DNA of 64,000 nucleotides from CALKZN01 sp050633785 (GCA_050633785.1 JBOEHE010000053.1:47593-111592); one strand, 5' to 3'; shown: positions 18,095 through 27,312, counted from the first letter of the stretch. The notes: generated by a model not told the origin, from the sequence alone. Translations and numbers: made by a program.

Positions 18095-19891
18095 GTGACT
18101 GAATTTAATATAGCCGATTATAAAATCGTTGATCACAGCTATGATGTGATTGTTGTTGGTGCCGGTGGTGCTGGTTTGCGTGCAACCTTTGGTATGGCTG
18201 CTGCTGGTTTGTCCACCGCATGCATTTCAAAAGTGTTTCCTACGCGAAGTCATACTGTTGCTGCCCAAGGAGGCATGAGTGCAGCCTTGGGTAATATGGG
18301 TGAGGATCATTGGACCTACCATATGTACGACACCGTCAAAGGGTCTGATTGGCTCGGTGACCAAGATGCCATTGAATATATGTGCCGTAATGCCGCAGCT
18401 GCGGTATATGAATTAGAACATTATGGCGTGCCATTTTCACGTACAGACGAAGGCAAGATATATCAACGTGCTTTCGGTGGTATGACCACGAACTTTGGTG
18501 AAGGGCAGGCGATGCGCACTTGTGCAGCGGCTGACCGAACGGGCCATGCGATTCTCCATACTCTGTATCAGCAAGCGCTGAAGCATCACGCAACATTTTA
18601 TATTGAATATTTTGCGTTAGACTTGATCATGGAAGATGGTGAATGTCGTGGTGTCATTGCTATGAATATGGAAGACGGTGTGATACATCGTTTTGCGGCC
18701 AAACAAGTTGTGCTGGCAACAGGTGGCTATGGTCGAGCCTATTTTTCATGTACTTCTGCACATACCTGTACTGGTGATGGTAATGCCATGGTGCTACGCG
18801 CAGGCCTGCCATTACAGGATATGGAGTTTGTTCAATTCCACCCCACTGGAATCTATGGTGCAGGTTGCCTGATTACTGAAGGTGCTCGAGGTGAGGGTGG
18901 TTATTTAACTAATTCTCAAGGTGAACGTTTTATGGAACGCTATGCGCCTAATGCGAAAGATTTGGCATCACGCGATGTCGTGAGTCGTTCGATGACTATG
19001 GAGATCCGTGATGGTCGAGGGGTTGGTGCTGAAGGTGATCATATTCATTTGCATCTGGAACACTTGGGCCCGGAACTATTGGAAGAACGTTTGCCGGGCA
19101 TTTCCGAATCCGCCAAGATTTTTGCTGGCGTCGACGTCACAAAAGATCCAATTCCAGTTTTGCCAACAGTCCATTACAACATGGGAGGTATTCCAACCAA
19201 TTACCATGGTGAAGTTCTGACATTGAAAGACGGTAACCCTGATTCGGTAGTGCCGGGTTTGATGGCTATTGGTGAAGCTGCCTGTGTATCGGTGCATGGT
19301 GCTAATCGTTTGGGTTCGAATTCCTTACTTGATTTGATTGTTTTTGGCCGAGCTGCAGCTTTGCGAGCTAAAGAAACCGTGAATAAGGCTGAGCCCATCC
19401 CTGCCTTGCCGAAGAATGCGGGTGAAGCAACTCTGGAACGTGTAAATACGCTGCGTTATGCAACTGGAGCTAAGCCAACGGCTGAAATTCGCCTGGAAAT
19501 GCAAAAAACAATGCAGAACCATTGTGCTGTATTTAGAACCGATGAATCACTCAAAGAAGGCGTTGATAAGATTGCTGAAGTGACGGCCAGTTTTGCTGAT
19601 GTAGGTGTCACTGACCGTGGGTTGATCTGGAATACTGATCTGGTTGAGACGTTGGAACTTGAAAATCTCTTAGGTCAGGCAATGGTTACCATGGCATCGG
19701 CTGAAAATCGTAAAGAGAGCCGTGGAGCACATGCCCAAGAAGATTATCCTGAGCGTGATGATGCGAGTTGGATGAAACACACTTTATCGTGGTATCAAGA
19801 TAGCAAAGTAACGTTGGATTATCGCCCGGTGCATGATTACACCATGAGCGATGATGTTGATTACATAAAACCAAAACCTCGTGTTTACTAA
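18095..19891 (+). CDS. sdhA: succinate dehydrogenase flavoprotein subunit
   Basis: Catalytic subunit that oxidises succinate to fumarate and passes electrons to SdhB. The 598-residue protein starts at GTG (SD AAGGGG 8 bp upstream). The dinucleotide-binding loop is VVGAGGAGLRA (20-30). His53 in the RSHTVAAQGG motif is the expected site of covalent FAD attachment. HPTGIYGAGCLITEGARGEGG and the RKESRGAHAQEDYPERDD C-terminal motif are present. It is flanked by two assembly-factor genes (SDHAF4-type and SdhE), both of which act on this subunit. Confidence 0.98.
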   Translation: MTEFNIADYKIVDHSYDVIVVGAGGAGLRATFGMAAAGLSTACISKVFPTRSHTVAAQGGMSAALGNMGEDHWTYHMYDTVKGSDWLGDQDAIEYMCRNAAAAVYELEHYGVPFSRTDEGKIYQRAFGGMTTNFGEGQAMRTCAAADRTGHAILHTLYQQALKHHATFYIEYFALDLIMEDGECRGVIAMNMEDGVIHRFAAKQVVLATGGYGRAYFSCTSAHTCTGDGNAMVLRAGLPLQDMEFVQFHPTGIYGAGCLITEGARGEGGYLTNSQGERFMERYAPNAKDLASRDVVSRSMTMEIRDGRGVGAEGDHIHLHLEHLGPELLEERLPGISESAKIFAGVDVTKDPIPVLPTVHYNMGGIPTNYHGEVLTLKDGNPDSVVPGLMAIGEAACVSVHGANRLGSNSLLDLIVFGRAAALRAKETVNKAEPIPALPKNAGEATLERVNTLRYATGAKPTAEIRLEMQKTMQNHCAVFRTDESLKEGVDKIAEVTASFADVGVTDRGLIWNTDLVETLELENLLGQAMVTMASAENRKESRGAHAQEDYPERDDASWMKHTLSWYQDSKVTLDYRPVHDYTMSDDVDYIKPKPRVY

Positions 19892-19908
19892 CGGTTGGGG
19901 ACATAATA

Positions 19909-20691
19909 ATGGCTGAATTCACACTACCAAAAAACTCAAAAGTAACCAAAGGTAAGCATTATCCGGCGCCCAAAGAGGCGACTAATGTAAAGACGTTTAA
20001 GGTCTATCGCTGGTCACCTGATGATGAAGCAAATCCGCGTACAGATACCTATGAAGTTGATGTTGATAAATGTGGTCCGATGGTGCTTGATGCACTGATT
20101 TCAATTAAAAGTACTGTTGACCCTACACTAACATTCCGGCGTTCATGCCGGGAGGGTATTTGTGGTTCCTGTGCAATGAATGTTGACGGAACGAATACGC
20201 TGGCCTGTACTAAGGCAATTGATGAATGTAAGGGTGATGTTAAGGTTTATCCATTACCGCATATGCCGGTAATCAAGGATCTTGTGCCTGATTTGACGCA
20301 TTTCTATGCACAGTATGCTTCTGTTGAGCCATGGCTTAAATCTAAAACTCCAGTATCGCCTGATGAAGAGCGTTTGCAGTCTAAAGAAGAGCGTGAAAAA
20401 CTGGATGGTTTGTATGAATGTATTCTATGCGCGTGTTGTTCTACCAGTTGCCCAAGTTATTGGTGGAATAGCGATAAATACTTAGGCCCTGCTATTTTAT
20501 TACAATCCTATCGTTGGTTGGCAGATAGTCGTGATGAATCTACAGGTGATCGTCTAGATGAGTTGGAAGATCCGTTCAAATTGTATCGTTGTCATACGAT
20601 TATGAATTGTACGAACACTTGTCCTAAGGGCTTGAACCCAGGGAAGGCTATTGCTGAAATCAAACAGATGATTGCAGAGCGCAATAGTTGA
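19909..20691 (+). CDS. sdhB: succinate dehydrogenase iron-sulfur subunit
   Basis: Electron-transfer subunit with three clusters. The cysteine motifs for [2Fe-2S] (CREGICGSC, then C), [4Fe-4S] (CILCACCSTSCP) and [3Fe-4S] (CHTIMNCTNTCP) are all visible. At 260 residues it is slightly longer than the roughly 235-residue E. coli protein because of an N-terminal extension of about 25 residues (TLPKNSKVTKGKHYPAPKEA), which is common outside the Enterobacterales. It is the last gene of sdhCDAB; sucAB do not follow. Confidence 0.97.
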   Translation: MAEFTLPKNSKVTKGKHYPAPKEATNVKTFKVYRWSPDDEANPRTDTYEVDVDKCGPMVLDALISIKSTVDPTLTFRRSCREGICGSCAMNVDGTNTLACTKAIDECKGDVKVYPLPHMPVIKDLVPDLTHFYAQYASVEPWLKSKTPVSPDEERLQSKEEREKLDGLYECILCACCSTSCPSYWWNSDKYLGPAILLQSYRWLADSRDESTGDRLDELEDPFKLYRCHTIMNCTNTCPKGLNPGKAIAEIKQMIAERNS

Positions 20692-20712
20692 TCTAATGCA
20701 ATTCGCTTGTTA

Positions 20713-20745
20713 AATAAACGGGGCGCTGAAGGCGCCCCGTTTATT
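20713..20745 (+). terminator. terminator of sdhCDAB
   Basis: A perfect 14-bp stem (AATAAACGGGGCGC and complement) with a 5-nt loop TGAAG, 21 bp after the sdhB stop. The stem's own T-rich 3' end supplies the U-tract. Confidence 0.88.
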
Positions 20746-20770
20746 ACAAGTGCATTGCAATAGTAAAAGT

Positions 20771-21028
20771 ATGGTTATGAATCCGGCTAAATTGAAATGG
20801 CGTTGTCGACGAGGGGTGAGGGAGCTTGATGTTCTGTTTACTTACTTTATTGACAATGAATATGAGCAATTGAGTGAACTTCAGCAGGAATACTTTGATA
20901 AGTTGCTGGATATACAGGACCCCATTATAATGGATTGGTTATTCGCAAGGAGCGAGCCTGATGAGTCAGGCCTGAAATGGATTATTGAAAAACTGCAAAC
21001 CTGTTCTGGAAATCTCACTCAAACCTGA
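20771..21028 (+). CDS. sdhE: succinate dehydrogenase flavinylation factor SdhE
   Basis: SdhE (YgfY, SDHAF2/Sdh5 family) promotes covalent FAD attachment to SdhA. The 85-residue protein has the signature RGxxE motif (RRGVRELDVLF), then YFIDNEYEQLSELQQEYFDKLLDIQDPIIMDWLF, which is the usual five-helix fold. I chose the ATG at 20771 (a second ATG is at 20777) over a GTG at 20750 because the latter abuts the sdhB terminator. It sits immediately after sdhB, whereas in E. coli it is unlinked from sdh. Its 3' end overlaps ygfX by 44 bp. Confidence 0.92.
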   Translation: MVMNPAKLKWRCRRGVRELDVLFTYFIDNEYEQLSELQQEYFDKLLDIQDPIIMDWLFARSEPDESGLKWIIEKLQTCSGNLTQT

Positions 21029-21512
21029 GTTGTTCACAGCTTTTTATTTGACCGTTATTTATGGGTTTTGCGCTGTACTTGTCATTGTGCAGAGCATTGA
21101 AGTGCATCCGGCTTTGTTGTTTATATTGTTGGTGTTGGGTGTGGGGTTTTGTCGGCATTGGCAGCGTTATTATTCGCTTATGCATCCCCGATCAATACAA
21201 TATATAGGGTTTGGTGATGGTGAAAGCCTTATCATATCCCGAAAGGACCAGTCAGAATTTCAAGCTGCTGTGCAACAGGTATTGTTAATCAAGGGTGTTC
21301 TGATTCTCAGTGTCTCAATTGTTGAACAGTTGGGGCTAAAGAATGTCGAGACAAAACACAGTTCTGGAATAGTTGGCCTTCAGTGGTTGTCAGACGTTTT
21401 TGATGTATTGTTGGTTTGGATACGACAGCGAAATCACTGTGCTTGTATTATTAGCGAGCACACTTTGGGAGCAGAGCGGTTCAGAGCACTATTGCGTCAT
21501 TTGTATGCGTGA
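20985..21512 (+). CDS. ygfX: YgfX/CptA family membrane protein
   Basis: Small inner-membrane protein (175 residues) encoded with sdhE in many gammaproteobacteria. E. coli YgfX was reported as a toxin-like partner of SdhE acting on cytoskeletal proteins, although a role in SdhE function or localisation is also possible. Two adjacent hydrophobic helices lie near 17-52 (FYLTVIYGFCAVLVIV and ALLFILLVLGVGF), followed by a soluble C-terminal part. The start is a TTG inside sdhE; a TTG 15 codons later would remove the LEISLKPE segment that family members keep. Sequence conservation is low in this family, so context carries weight. Confidence 0.8.
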   Translation: MKNCKPVLEISLKPELFTAFYLTVIYGFCAVLVIVQSIEVHPALLFILLVLGVGFCRHWQRYYSLMHPRSIQYIGFGDGESLIISRKDQSEFQAAVQQVLLIKGVLILSVSIVEQLGLKNVETKHSSGIVGLQWLSDVFDVLLVWIRQRNHCACIISEHTLGAERFRALLRHLYA

Positions 21513-21544
21513 TGGTGTTAAGCGCGTGTCTGTTTGGATTGTGC

Positions 21545-23197
21545 TTATTCCCATTTGCTGATTTGCAAGTAGCTGGTGAAATTTTCTGGTGTCAGTATGG
21601 TTTCTTTGGCAATATTCTTTGTTTGTGGGTAGTCTGTTGTGTAATGCAAACCACGACTTTCTTTGCGTTTCAAAGCGCATTTCACGGTGAGTTCAGCCAC
21701 ATTAACCAAGTTCCTCAACTCGATTAAATCGCTGTTAACAGTGAAATTGGAATAGTATTCCTGGATTTCTTCTTTGAGTAAGTTGACCCGGTTTAACGCT
21801 CGCTGTAATCGTTTGTTAGTGCGGACAATGCCAACATAATCCCACATGAAGCGGCGTATTTCGTCCCAGTTGTGTGAGACTACAATTTGTTCGTCTGGGT
21901 CACTGACACGGCTAGCATCCCAGGATGGCAGGCTTGGCATAGAATATTGCTTGTTTTGCAGGCGTTGTTGGATATCATTGGCAGCTGATTTTCCTAAAAC
22001 CAGGCATTCTAGCAAGGAGTTGCTTGCTAGACGGTTGGCACCATGCAAGCCGGTACAGCTGGTTTCGCCTATTGCGTACAAACGGCGAATATCGGTCCGG
22101 CCGTTTAAGTCAGTAATGACGCCTCCGCAGGTATAATGAGCTGCAGGTACGACAGGTGCAGATCCTTTGGTGATATCAATGCCGTATTGCATGCAGTTTT
22201 CATGAATGTTGGGGAAATGTTCCATCACAAATTCCGCGGGTTTATGGCTGATGTCGAGGAAAACAGAGTCCAAACCGTGTTTTTTCATCTCATAGTCAAT
22301 AGCCCTGGCCACTATGTCTCGAGGAGCTAGCTCTTTTTGTTCATGGTGCTGCTCCATAAAGCGAGTGCCGTCTGGCAAATGCAATGTTCCGCCTTCACCG
22401 CGAACAGCTTCGGAAATAAGTGAAGACTTGGCATGAGGGTGATACAGACATGTCGGGTGAAACTGAACAAATTCCATATTAGCGATCCGGCACCCGGCTC
22501 GCCAAGCCATGGCAATGCCATCGCCTGTGGAGCTGTCTGGATTGGACGTGTACAGGTAAGCTTTCGAAGCGCCACCGGTGGCTAAAACAGTGATCTTTGC
22601 TGAGAAAGTGTGTACGGTATTACTGTCCTTATTGAGTGCATAAGCGCCAAAGCAATGGTTTTTATCACTGCGTTCACTGAGTTTGTCGGCAGTAATCAAG
22701 TCAATGGCGATATGGTTTTCAAGTATTGTAATATTGTCTTGCTGTTTGACCAGTTTTTCCAGCGTAGTGGTTACGGCTTTGCCAGTAGCGTCATCAGCGT
22801 GGATGACCCTGCGGTGAGAATGTCCGCCTTCACGAGTCAGGTGGTAGTTGCCATCAACACCATCATATTCATCGCCGTCCACAACTGTGAACTCAACGCC
22901 ATTGTTGATTAGCCATTGAATCGCATTCGGTGCGTTTTCAACAACATGCTTAACAGCAGATTCTTTGCACAAGCCAGCGCCAGCAACTAAAGTATCATCG
23001 ATATGAGAAGCGAATGAGTCGCTTTTATCTAATACTGCAGAAATGCCGCCTTGGGCATATAAGCTGGAACCTTCGCCCATTTCATCTTTGCATAAAATGG
23101 TTATTTTGCAGTCTGTGGTGTTGGACAAGTGCAGGGCTAAACTCAGGCCGGCAGCGCCGCCGCCGATAATAAGGACATCAGCTGTGTATTTGTGCAT
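21545..23197 (-). CDS. nadB: L-aspartate oxidase
   Basis: FAD enzyme that oxidises L-aspartate to iminoaspartate, first step of de novo NAD synthesis. The 550-residue protein is related to SdhA. It has the N-terminal FAD loop IIGGGAAGLSLAL, EFVQFHPTCLYHPHAKSSLISEAVRGEGG, the HYTCGGV motif and RKESRGLHYTTDYP near the C-terminus. It converges with ygfX (32 bp apart) and is divergent from lepA. In Pseudomonas and E. coli nadB is divergent from rpoE, which is not found here. Confidence 0.96.
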   Translation of the reverse strand: MHKYTADVLIIGGGAAGLSLALHLSNTTDCKITILCKDEMGEGSSLYAQGGISAVLDKSDSFASHIDDTLVAGAGLCKESAVKHVVENAPNAIQWLINNGVEFTVVDGDEYDGVDGNYHLTREGGHSHRRVIHADDATGKAVTTTLEKLVKQQDNITILENHIAIDLITADKLSERSDKNHCFGAYALNKDSNTVHTFSAKITVLATGGASKAYLYTSNPDSSTGDGIAMAWRAGCRIANMEFVQFHPTCLYHPHAKSSLISEAVRGEGGTLHLPDGTRFMEQHHEQKELAPRDIVARAIDYEMKKHGLDSVFLDISHKPAEFVMEHFPNIHENCMQYGIDITKGSAPVVPAAHYTCGGVITDLNGRTDIRRLYAIGETSCTGLHGANRLASNSLLECLVLGKSAANDIQQRLQNKQYSMPSLPSWDASRVSDPDEQIVVSHNWDEIRRFMWDYVGIVRTNKRLQRALNRVNLLKEEIQEYYSNFTVNSDLIELRNLVNVAELTVKCALKRKESRGLHYTTDYPQTKNIAKETILTPENFTSYLQISKWE

Positions 23198-23554
23198 GGT
23201 ACTCTGGTTTTACTCTGGTTATTTAGATAATCATAGATTGGCTTATTGTAAACGAGTTACGTGTATTCTTGGATAATTTTGTGTCAAAAGTCACTAAAGA
23301 ATGCTTTTCTTAATTAGTTGGCAAATAATAGTGAGTTTTTACATTCTTTTTGATTATATTTGTTAGAATACTGCCGCTTAAAGAAATGAATGCTGAATGA
23401 TCCTGTCAATAGATTCATTAATGAAAGCTTCGACATTCGTTGTGAGAGCGTTGTTTGTTTATCAGGCTAAAGGCTTAATCGCTGAAGGCTCTCACCACAG
23501 ATGAATTATCAAAACAGTTATATTATTCAGTTATACACATAACTCCGGTTTTTT
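23198..23554. promoter_or_regulatory. nadB/lepA divergent region with structured lepA leader
   Basis: The 357-bp gap has no recognised gene. TACTCTGGTT is repeated twice in tandem just upstream of nadB (about 23199-23219). On the lepA side, GTGAGAGC (23442-23449) and GCTCTCAC (23488-23495) can form an 8-bp stem around a 38-nt loop. A 27-codon open frame (23421-23504, MKASTFVVRALFVYQ...) overlaps the stem but has no SD. A TAGAAT box near 23367 may be a -10 element. Confidence 0.4.
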
Positions 23555-25360
23555 ATGGGACACGATATTTCAAAAATCCGTAATTTCTCAATTATTGCGC
23601 ACATTGACCATGGTAAATCTACTTTGGCGGATCGTTTTATTCAACACTGTGGTGGCCTTGAAGATAGAGAAATGGCCGAGCAAGTCTTGGACTCAATGGA
23701 TATCGAGCGTGAGCGGGGCATAACCATTAAGGCTCAGAGCGTTGCTCTTCGTTATCGTGCAAGTGACGGGGAAATATATCAACTAAATATGATTGATACC
23801 CCAGGACATGTGGACTTTTCTTATGAAGTGTCACGTTCTTTGACTGCCTGTGAAGGTGCTCTACTGGTTGTTGATGCTTCACAAGGTGTTGAAGCACAAA
23901 CAGTCGCTAATTGTTATACAGCGGTAGATTTGGGTCTTGAAGTCTTGCCTGTATTGAACAAAATTGATTTACCGGCTGCAGATACTGATCGTGTCAGTAG
24001 TGAAATTGAAGATGTCGTTGGTATTGATTGCAGTGGCGCATTGCATGTGAGCGCTAAATCTGGAATTGGAGTAGGGGATCTGTTAGAGCAGATTGTAGCT
24101 GAACTGCCAGCCCCTGAAGGAGATCAGGAAGCACCATTAAAGGCTTTGATCATGGATTCCTGGTTTGACAGCTATCTTGGTACAGTCTCTTTGATCCGAA
24201 TAGTGCAGGGACGTTTGCAGAAAAAGGACCGTATCAAAATGATGTCTACAAATAATGAATATGTGGTCGATGATCTGGGGATTTTTACACCCAAAAGAAC
24301 ACCTAAATCTTCCTTGGAACTGGGTGAGGTTGGTTATTTAATCTCTGGTGTCAAAGACATAAGTGGGGCAAAAGTCGGTGATACTATTACCTTGGCCAAA
24401 GGGAGTGCAGATGAACCCTTGCCTGGTTTTCAAGAAGTGCAGCCGCGTGTGTTTGCCGGTTTGTATCCAGTTACATCTGCGGAGTATGAATCTTTTCGTG
24501 ATGCATTGGGCAAGCTGCGTTTGAATGATGCTTCATTGCAATACGAGCCCGAAGTTTCTGATGCCTTGGGATTTGGTTTTCGTTGTGGTTTTCTGGGTAT
24601 GCTGCATATGGAAATTATTCAGGAACGCATTGAACGTGAATACAATATCGATTTGATCACAACAGCACCTACTGTAGTTTATGAGGTGTTGATGAAAAAT
24701 GATGAAACTATCAAAATTGATAATCCCTCAGCACTACCGGATCTGTCGCGAATTGAAGAAATAAGAGAACCCATAATTGTTGCTAATATTTTGTTGCCGG
24801 AGGAATATATTGGTACGGTAATGACTTTATGCATAGAAAAACGTGGTGTGCAGAAGAATATTCAGTACCTTGGGCGTCAAGTGATGCTAAACTTTGAAAT
24901 CCCATTGAATGAAGTAGTTATGGATTTCTTTGACCGTTTGAAGTCCGTGAGTCGAGGCTATGCTTCGCTTGATTATGAAGTGATTGGTTATCAAGCTGCT
25001 GATATGGTTAAAGTAGATGTGTTGATTAATGGCGATAAAGTAGATCCTCTTGCTATTCTGGTGCATCGTGAACAATCTATTTATCGTGGTCGCGACTTGG
25101 TTAAACGCATGCGTGAATTGATACCCAGGCAGATGTTTGATGTGGCTATTCAGGCTTCTATAGGAGCCAAGGTTATTGCACGAGAAACCGTAAAAGCATT
25201 ACGTAAAAATGTAACTGCCAAATGTTATGGTGGCGATATCAGCCGTAAGAGAAAACTGTTGGAAAAACAAAAAGAAGGGAAAAAAAGAATGAAACAAATT
25301 GGTTCTGTGGAAATCCCACAGGAAGCTTTTCTGGCGGTTCTTAAGGTGGGTAGCGATTAA
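23555..25360 (+). CDS. lepA: elongation factor 4
   Basis: Ribosome-associated GTPase that back-translocates or assists ribosome biogenesis and initiation. The 601-residue protein carries G1 AHIDHGKSTLADRF, G3 DTPGHVDF, G4 NKID, domain II, and the EF4-specific C-terminal domain ending with DISRKRKLLEKQKEGKKRMK. lepB overlaps by one base (TAATG). The start ATG lacks a strong SD. The complete length and motifs leave little doubt. Confidence 0.98.
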   Translation: MGHDISKIRNFSIIAHIDHGKSTLADRFIQHCGGLEDREMAEQVLDSMDIERERGITIKAQSVALRYRASDGEIYQLNMIDTPGHVDFSYEVSRSLTACEGALLVVDASQGVEAQTVANCYTAVDLGLEVLPVLNKIDLPAADTDRVSSEIEDVVGIDCSGALHVSAKSGIGVGDLLEQIVAELPAPEGDQEAPLKALIMDSWFDSYLGTVSLIRIVQGRLQKKDRIKMMSTNNEYVVDDLGIFTPKRTPKSSLELGEVGYLISGVKDISGAKVGDTITLAKGSADEPLPGFQEVQPRVFAGLYPVTSAEYESFRDALGKLRLNDASLQYEPEVSDALGFGFRCGFLGMLHMEIIQERIEREYNIDLITTAPTVVYEVLMKNDETIKIDNPSALPDLSRIEEIREPIIVANILLPEEYIGTVMTLCIEKRGVQKNIQYLGRQVMLNFEIPLNEVVMDFFDRLKSVSRGYASLDYEVIGYQAADMVKVDVLINGDKVDPLAILVHREQSIYRGRDLVKRMRELIPRQMFDVAIQASIGAKVIARETVKALRKNVTAKCYGGDISRKRKLLEKQKEGKKRMKQIGSVEIPQEAFLAVLKVGSD

Positions 25361-26136
25361 TGTTGTTTGAAAAAATTCTATTGGGGCTAATTTGCCTTTC
25401 AGCAGTGATTTTGTTTGTAAGTCGTTTTGTATTGAAGAGACGATACGATAAAAAAAATCCTGAACCAGAACCCATTTTGATTGATTATGCTCGCTCATTT
25501 CTACCAGTCCTGCTGATTGTGTTTTTGTTGCGCGCTTTTATTGTCGAACCATTCCGTATTCCATCAAGTTCAATGTTGCCCACTTTGGAAATTGGTGATT
25601 TTCTGTTGGTGAACAAGTTTCAGTATGGTTTGCGCCTGCCAATTGGTTACCAGAAAATTGTGCCTATAAGTCAGCCAGAACGTGGTGATATTATAGTGTT
25701 CCGATATCCACTCAAACCAAAGATTAATTACATAAAACGGGTGATGGGCCTTCCTGGCGATCTGATTGAATACCGTTCGAAGCGTTTGTATATCAATAAA
25801 GAGGAAGTCAAGTTGAATGCTGATGGAGAGTATTCATTTGAAGATGCTCATCGGGCAACTCATAACGTGGAACGATTTGATGTGAGTCTGGATAGCGGTA
25901 AAAAACATGATTTATTGATTAATCCTAGAAAAACACCCGAACGCGATAAAAGCTGGATTGTCCCTGAAGGGCATTATTTTGCCATGGGAGATAACCGCGA
26001 TCATAGTTCTGATAGTCGTTACTGGGGATTTGTTCCGGATGAAAATATAGTTGGCAAAGCCTTTTTTATCTGGTTTCATTGGGATACGATAACTGAGCGT
26101 GGCTTGAACTTTTCACGAGTTGGTCAGTCAATTTAG
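25360..26136 (+). CDS. lepB: signal peptidase I
   Basis: Inner-membrane serine protease that cleaves Sec and Tat signal peptides. The 258-residue protein has two N-terminal membrane spans (about 3-22 and 47-60). The catalytic dyad is Ser71 in FRIPSSSMLPTL and Lys126 in YIKRVMGLPGD; the box AMGDNRDHSSDSRYWGFV is intact. The short periplasmic insert makes it smaller than the 324-residue E. coli enzyme. It is translationally coupled to lepA and followed by the DUF4845 gene, the standard lepA-lepB-rnc-era group. Confidence 0.97.
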   Translation: MLFEKILLGLICLSAVILFVSRFVLKRRYDKKNPEPEPILIDYARSFLPVLLIVFLLRAFIVEPFRIPSSSMLPTLEIGDFLLVNKFQYGLRLPIGYQKIVPISQPERGDIIVFRYPLKPKINYIKRVMGLPGDLIEYRSKRLYINKEEVKLNADGEYSFEDAHRATHNVERFDVSLDSGKKHDLLINPRKTPERDKSWIVPEGHYFAMGDNRDHSSDSRYWGFVPDENIVGKAFFIWFHWDTITERGLNFSRVGQSI

Positions 26137-26202
26137 ACGTTTTATCAATTACTATAAACTTAACTAATAGAATATAAGAAAAACAAAAAGGTGAAGATTG
26201 TT

Positions 26203-26607
26203 ATGAATGAGAGTATAAAATTTAAGCCATCAACTATTAATATGCATCGACAACAAGGTTGGAGTTTTTGGAGTCTGAGTATTTCTCTAATGGTTGTCGT
26301 TTTCTTTTGTTATATAGGCATGCTGCTTGTGCCAGTCTATTCGACGAATAAGAACATTGAAAATGCGATGAGTATTGCCTTTGATCGTGCTGGGCAAGTC
26401 AGAACGCTAAGCCGTAAAAAATATTTGGATTTACTTGCGCGCCAGCTTTATCTGGATGGTAGTTATGAGATAAACCCAAAAGATCTTGTCTATAAAAAAG
26501 ATAAAAGAGGTGTTTCTGCTCAACTTAAGTATGACCGCGTGGTTCCAGTAGTTATGAATATCAGCCTTAAGGTGGATTTTGATATTAAAGCTGAGAAGAA
26601 ATTCTAA
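26203..26607 (+). CDS. DUF4845 membrane protein of the lepB-rnc cluster
   Basis: A 134-residue protein of unknown function that is regularly found between lepB and rnc in Pseudomonas-like gammaproteobacteria. The N-terminus is cytoplasmic with an RQQGWSFWSL motif. One membrane span follows (about 22-44, SISLMVVVFFCYIGMLLVPVY), then a small periplasmic domain ending in alternating beta strands (VVPVVMNISLKVDFDIK). I chose the ATG at 26203, with the SD AGGTGA 8 bp upstream, over a GTG at 26191 that overlaps this SD. No catalytic residues are evident. Confidence 0.82.
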   Translation: MNESIKFKPSTINMHRQQGWSFWSLSISLMVVVFFCYIGMLLVPVYSTNKNIENAMSIAFDRAGQVRTLSRKKYLDLLARQLYLDGSYEINPKDLVYKKDKRGVSAQLKYDRVVPVVMNISLKVDFDIKAEKKF

Positions 26608-26617
26608 TTTATAATCC

Positions 26618-27298
26618 ATGATGAATGAAACTTTGCGCACAGCGTTAATGGCTAAAATAGATTATGAATTTAAAGATGATTCATTACTTGAGCAGGCATT
26701 AACTCACCGTAGCAAAAACAAAAAAAACTATGAACGCTTAGAGTTTCTCGGTGACAGTATACTCAGTTTTGTCGTTTCTGATTGGTTATATACTCGGTTT
26801 CCTAAATTGGGCGAAGGCAGACTCAGTCGCATGAGGGCCTCTATTGTTTGTAAAGAGTCATTGGCAGAAGTGGCTCGTTCAATAGCTCTGGGTCAATATT
26901 TGATTCTGGGTGAAGGCGAAATGAAAAGTGGAGGGTTCAACCGAGACTCCATTTTGTCAGATGCTGTAGAAGGTATAATCGGAGCCATCTATATTGATTC
27001 GGATTTACAACGCAGTCGGAATTTCGTTGAAAAATTTTTTTCCGAAAAGCTGAAATTGTTAGAACCAGAAGTGGCTTATAAAGACAATAAAAGCCAACTT
27101 CAAGAGGCTTTGCAGAAACGCGGTTTGGAATTGCCAAAATACTCGGTGGTTGAAACTTCAGGTGAACCGCATAAGCAAGTGTTTATGGTTATGTGTGAAA
27201 TCAGTGCTTTAAATAAACAATTCCGTGCTTCCGGTACTAATCGTAAAGAAGCTGAGCAGTTGGCGGCAAAAAAAGCTATCAATAGTTTAAATACATAA
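26618..27298 (+). CDS. rnc: ribonuclease III
   Basis: Double-strand-specific endoribonuclease that processes rRNA precursors and regulatory RNAs. The 226-residue protein has the nine-residue signature ERLEFLGDS with the metal-binding acidic residues, the second acidic site near SDAVEGIIGAIYID, and a C-terminal dsRNA-binding domain (NKSQLQEALQKRGLELPKY to EAEQLAAKKAINSL). The start ATG is followed by a second ATG one codon on. It is 14 bp before era, and cotranscription is expected. Confidence 0.97.
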   Translation: MMNETLRTALMAKIDYEFKDDSLLEQALTHRSKNKKNYERLEFLGDSILSFVVSDWLYTRFPKLGEGRLSRMRASIVCKESLAEVARSIALGQYLILGEGEMKSGGFNRDSILSDAVEGIIGAIYIDSDLQRSRNFVEKFFSEKLKLLEPEVAYKDNKSQLQEALQKRGLELPKYSVVETSGEPHKQVFMVMCEISALNKQFRASGTNRKEAEQLAAKKAINSLNT

Positions 27299-27312
27299 AC
27301 AGAGCAAAAAAT

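Noticed and set aside
20985..21512. sdhE-ygfX as a type IV toxin-antitoxin module placed here as a defence system
   Set aside because: The pair is a common housekeeping arrangement; the toxin claim is from E. coli only and the location beside sdhB favours a respiratory role.
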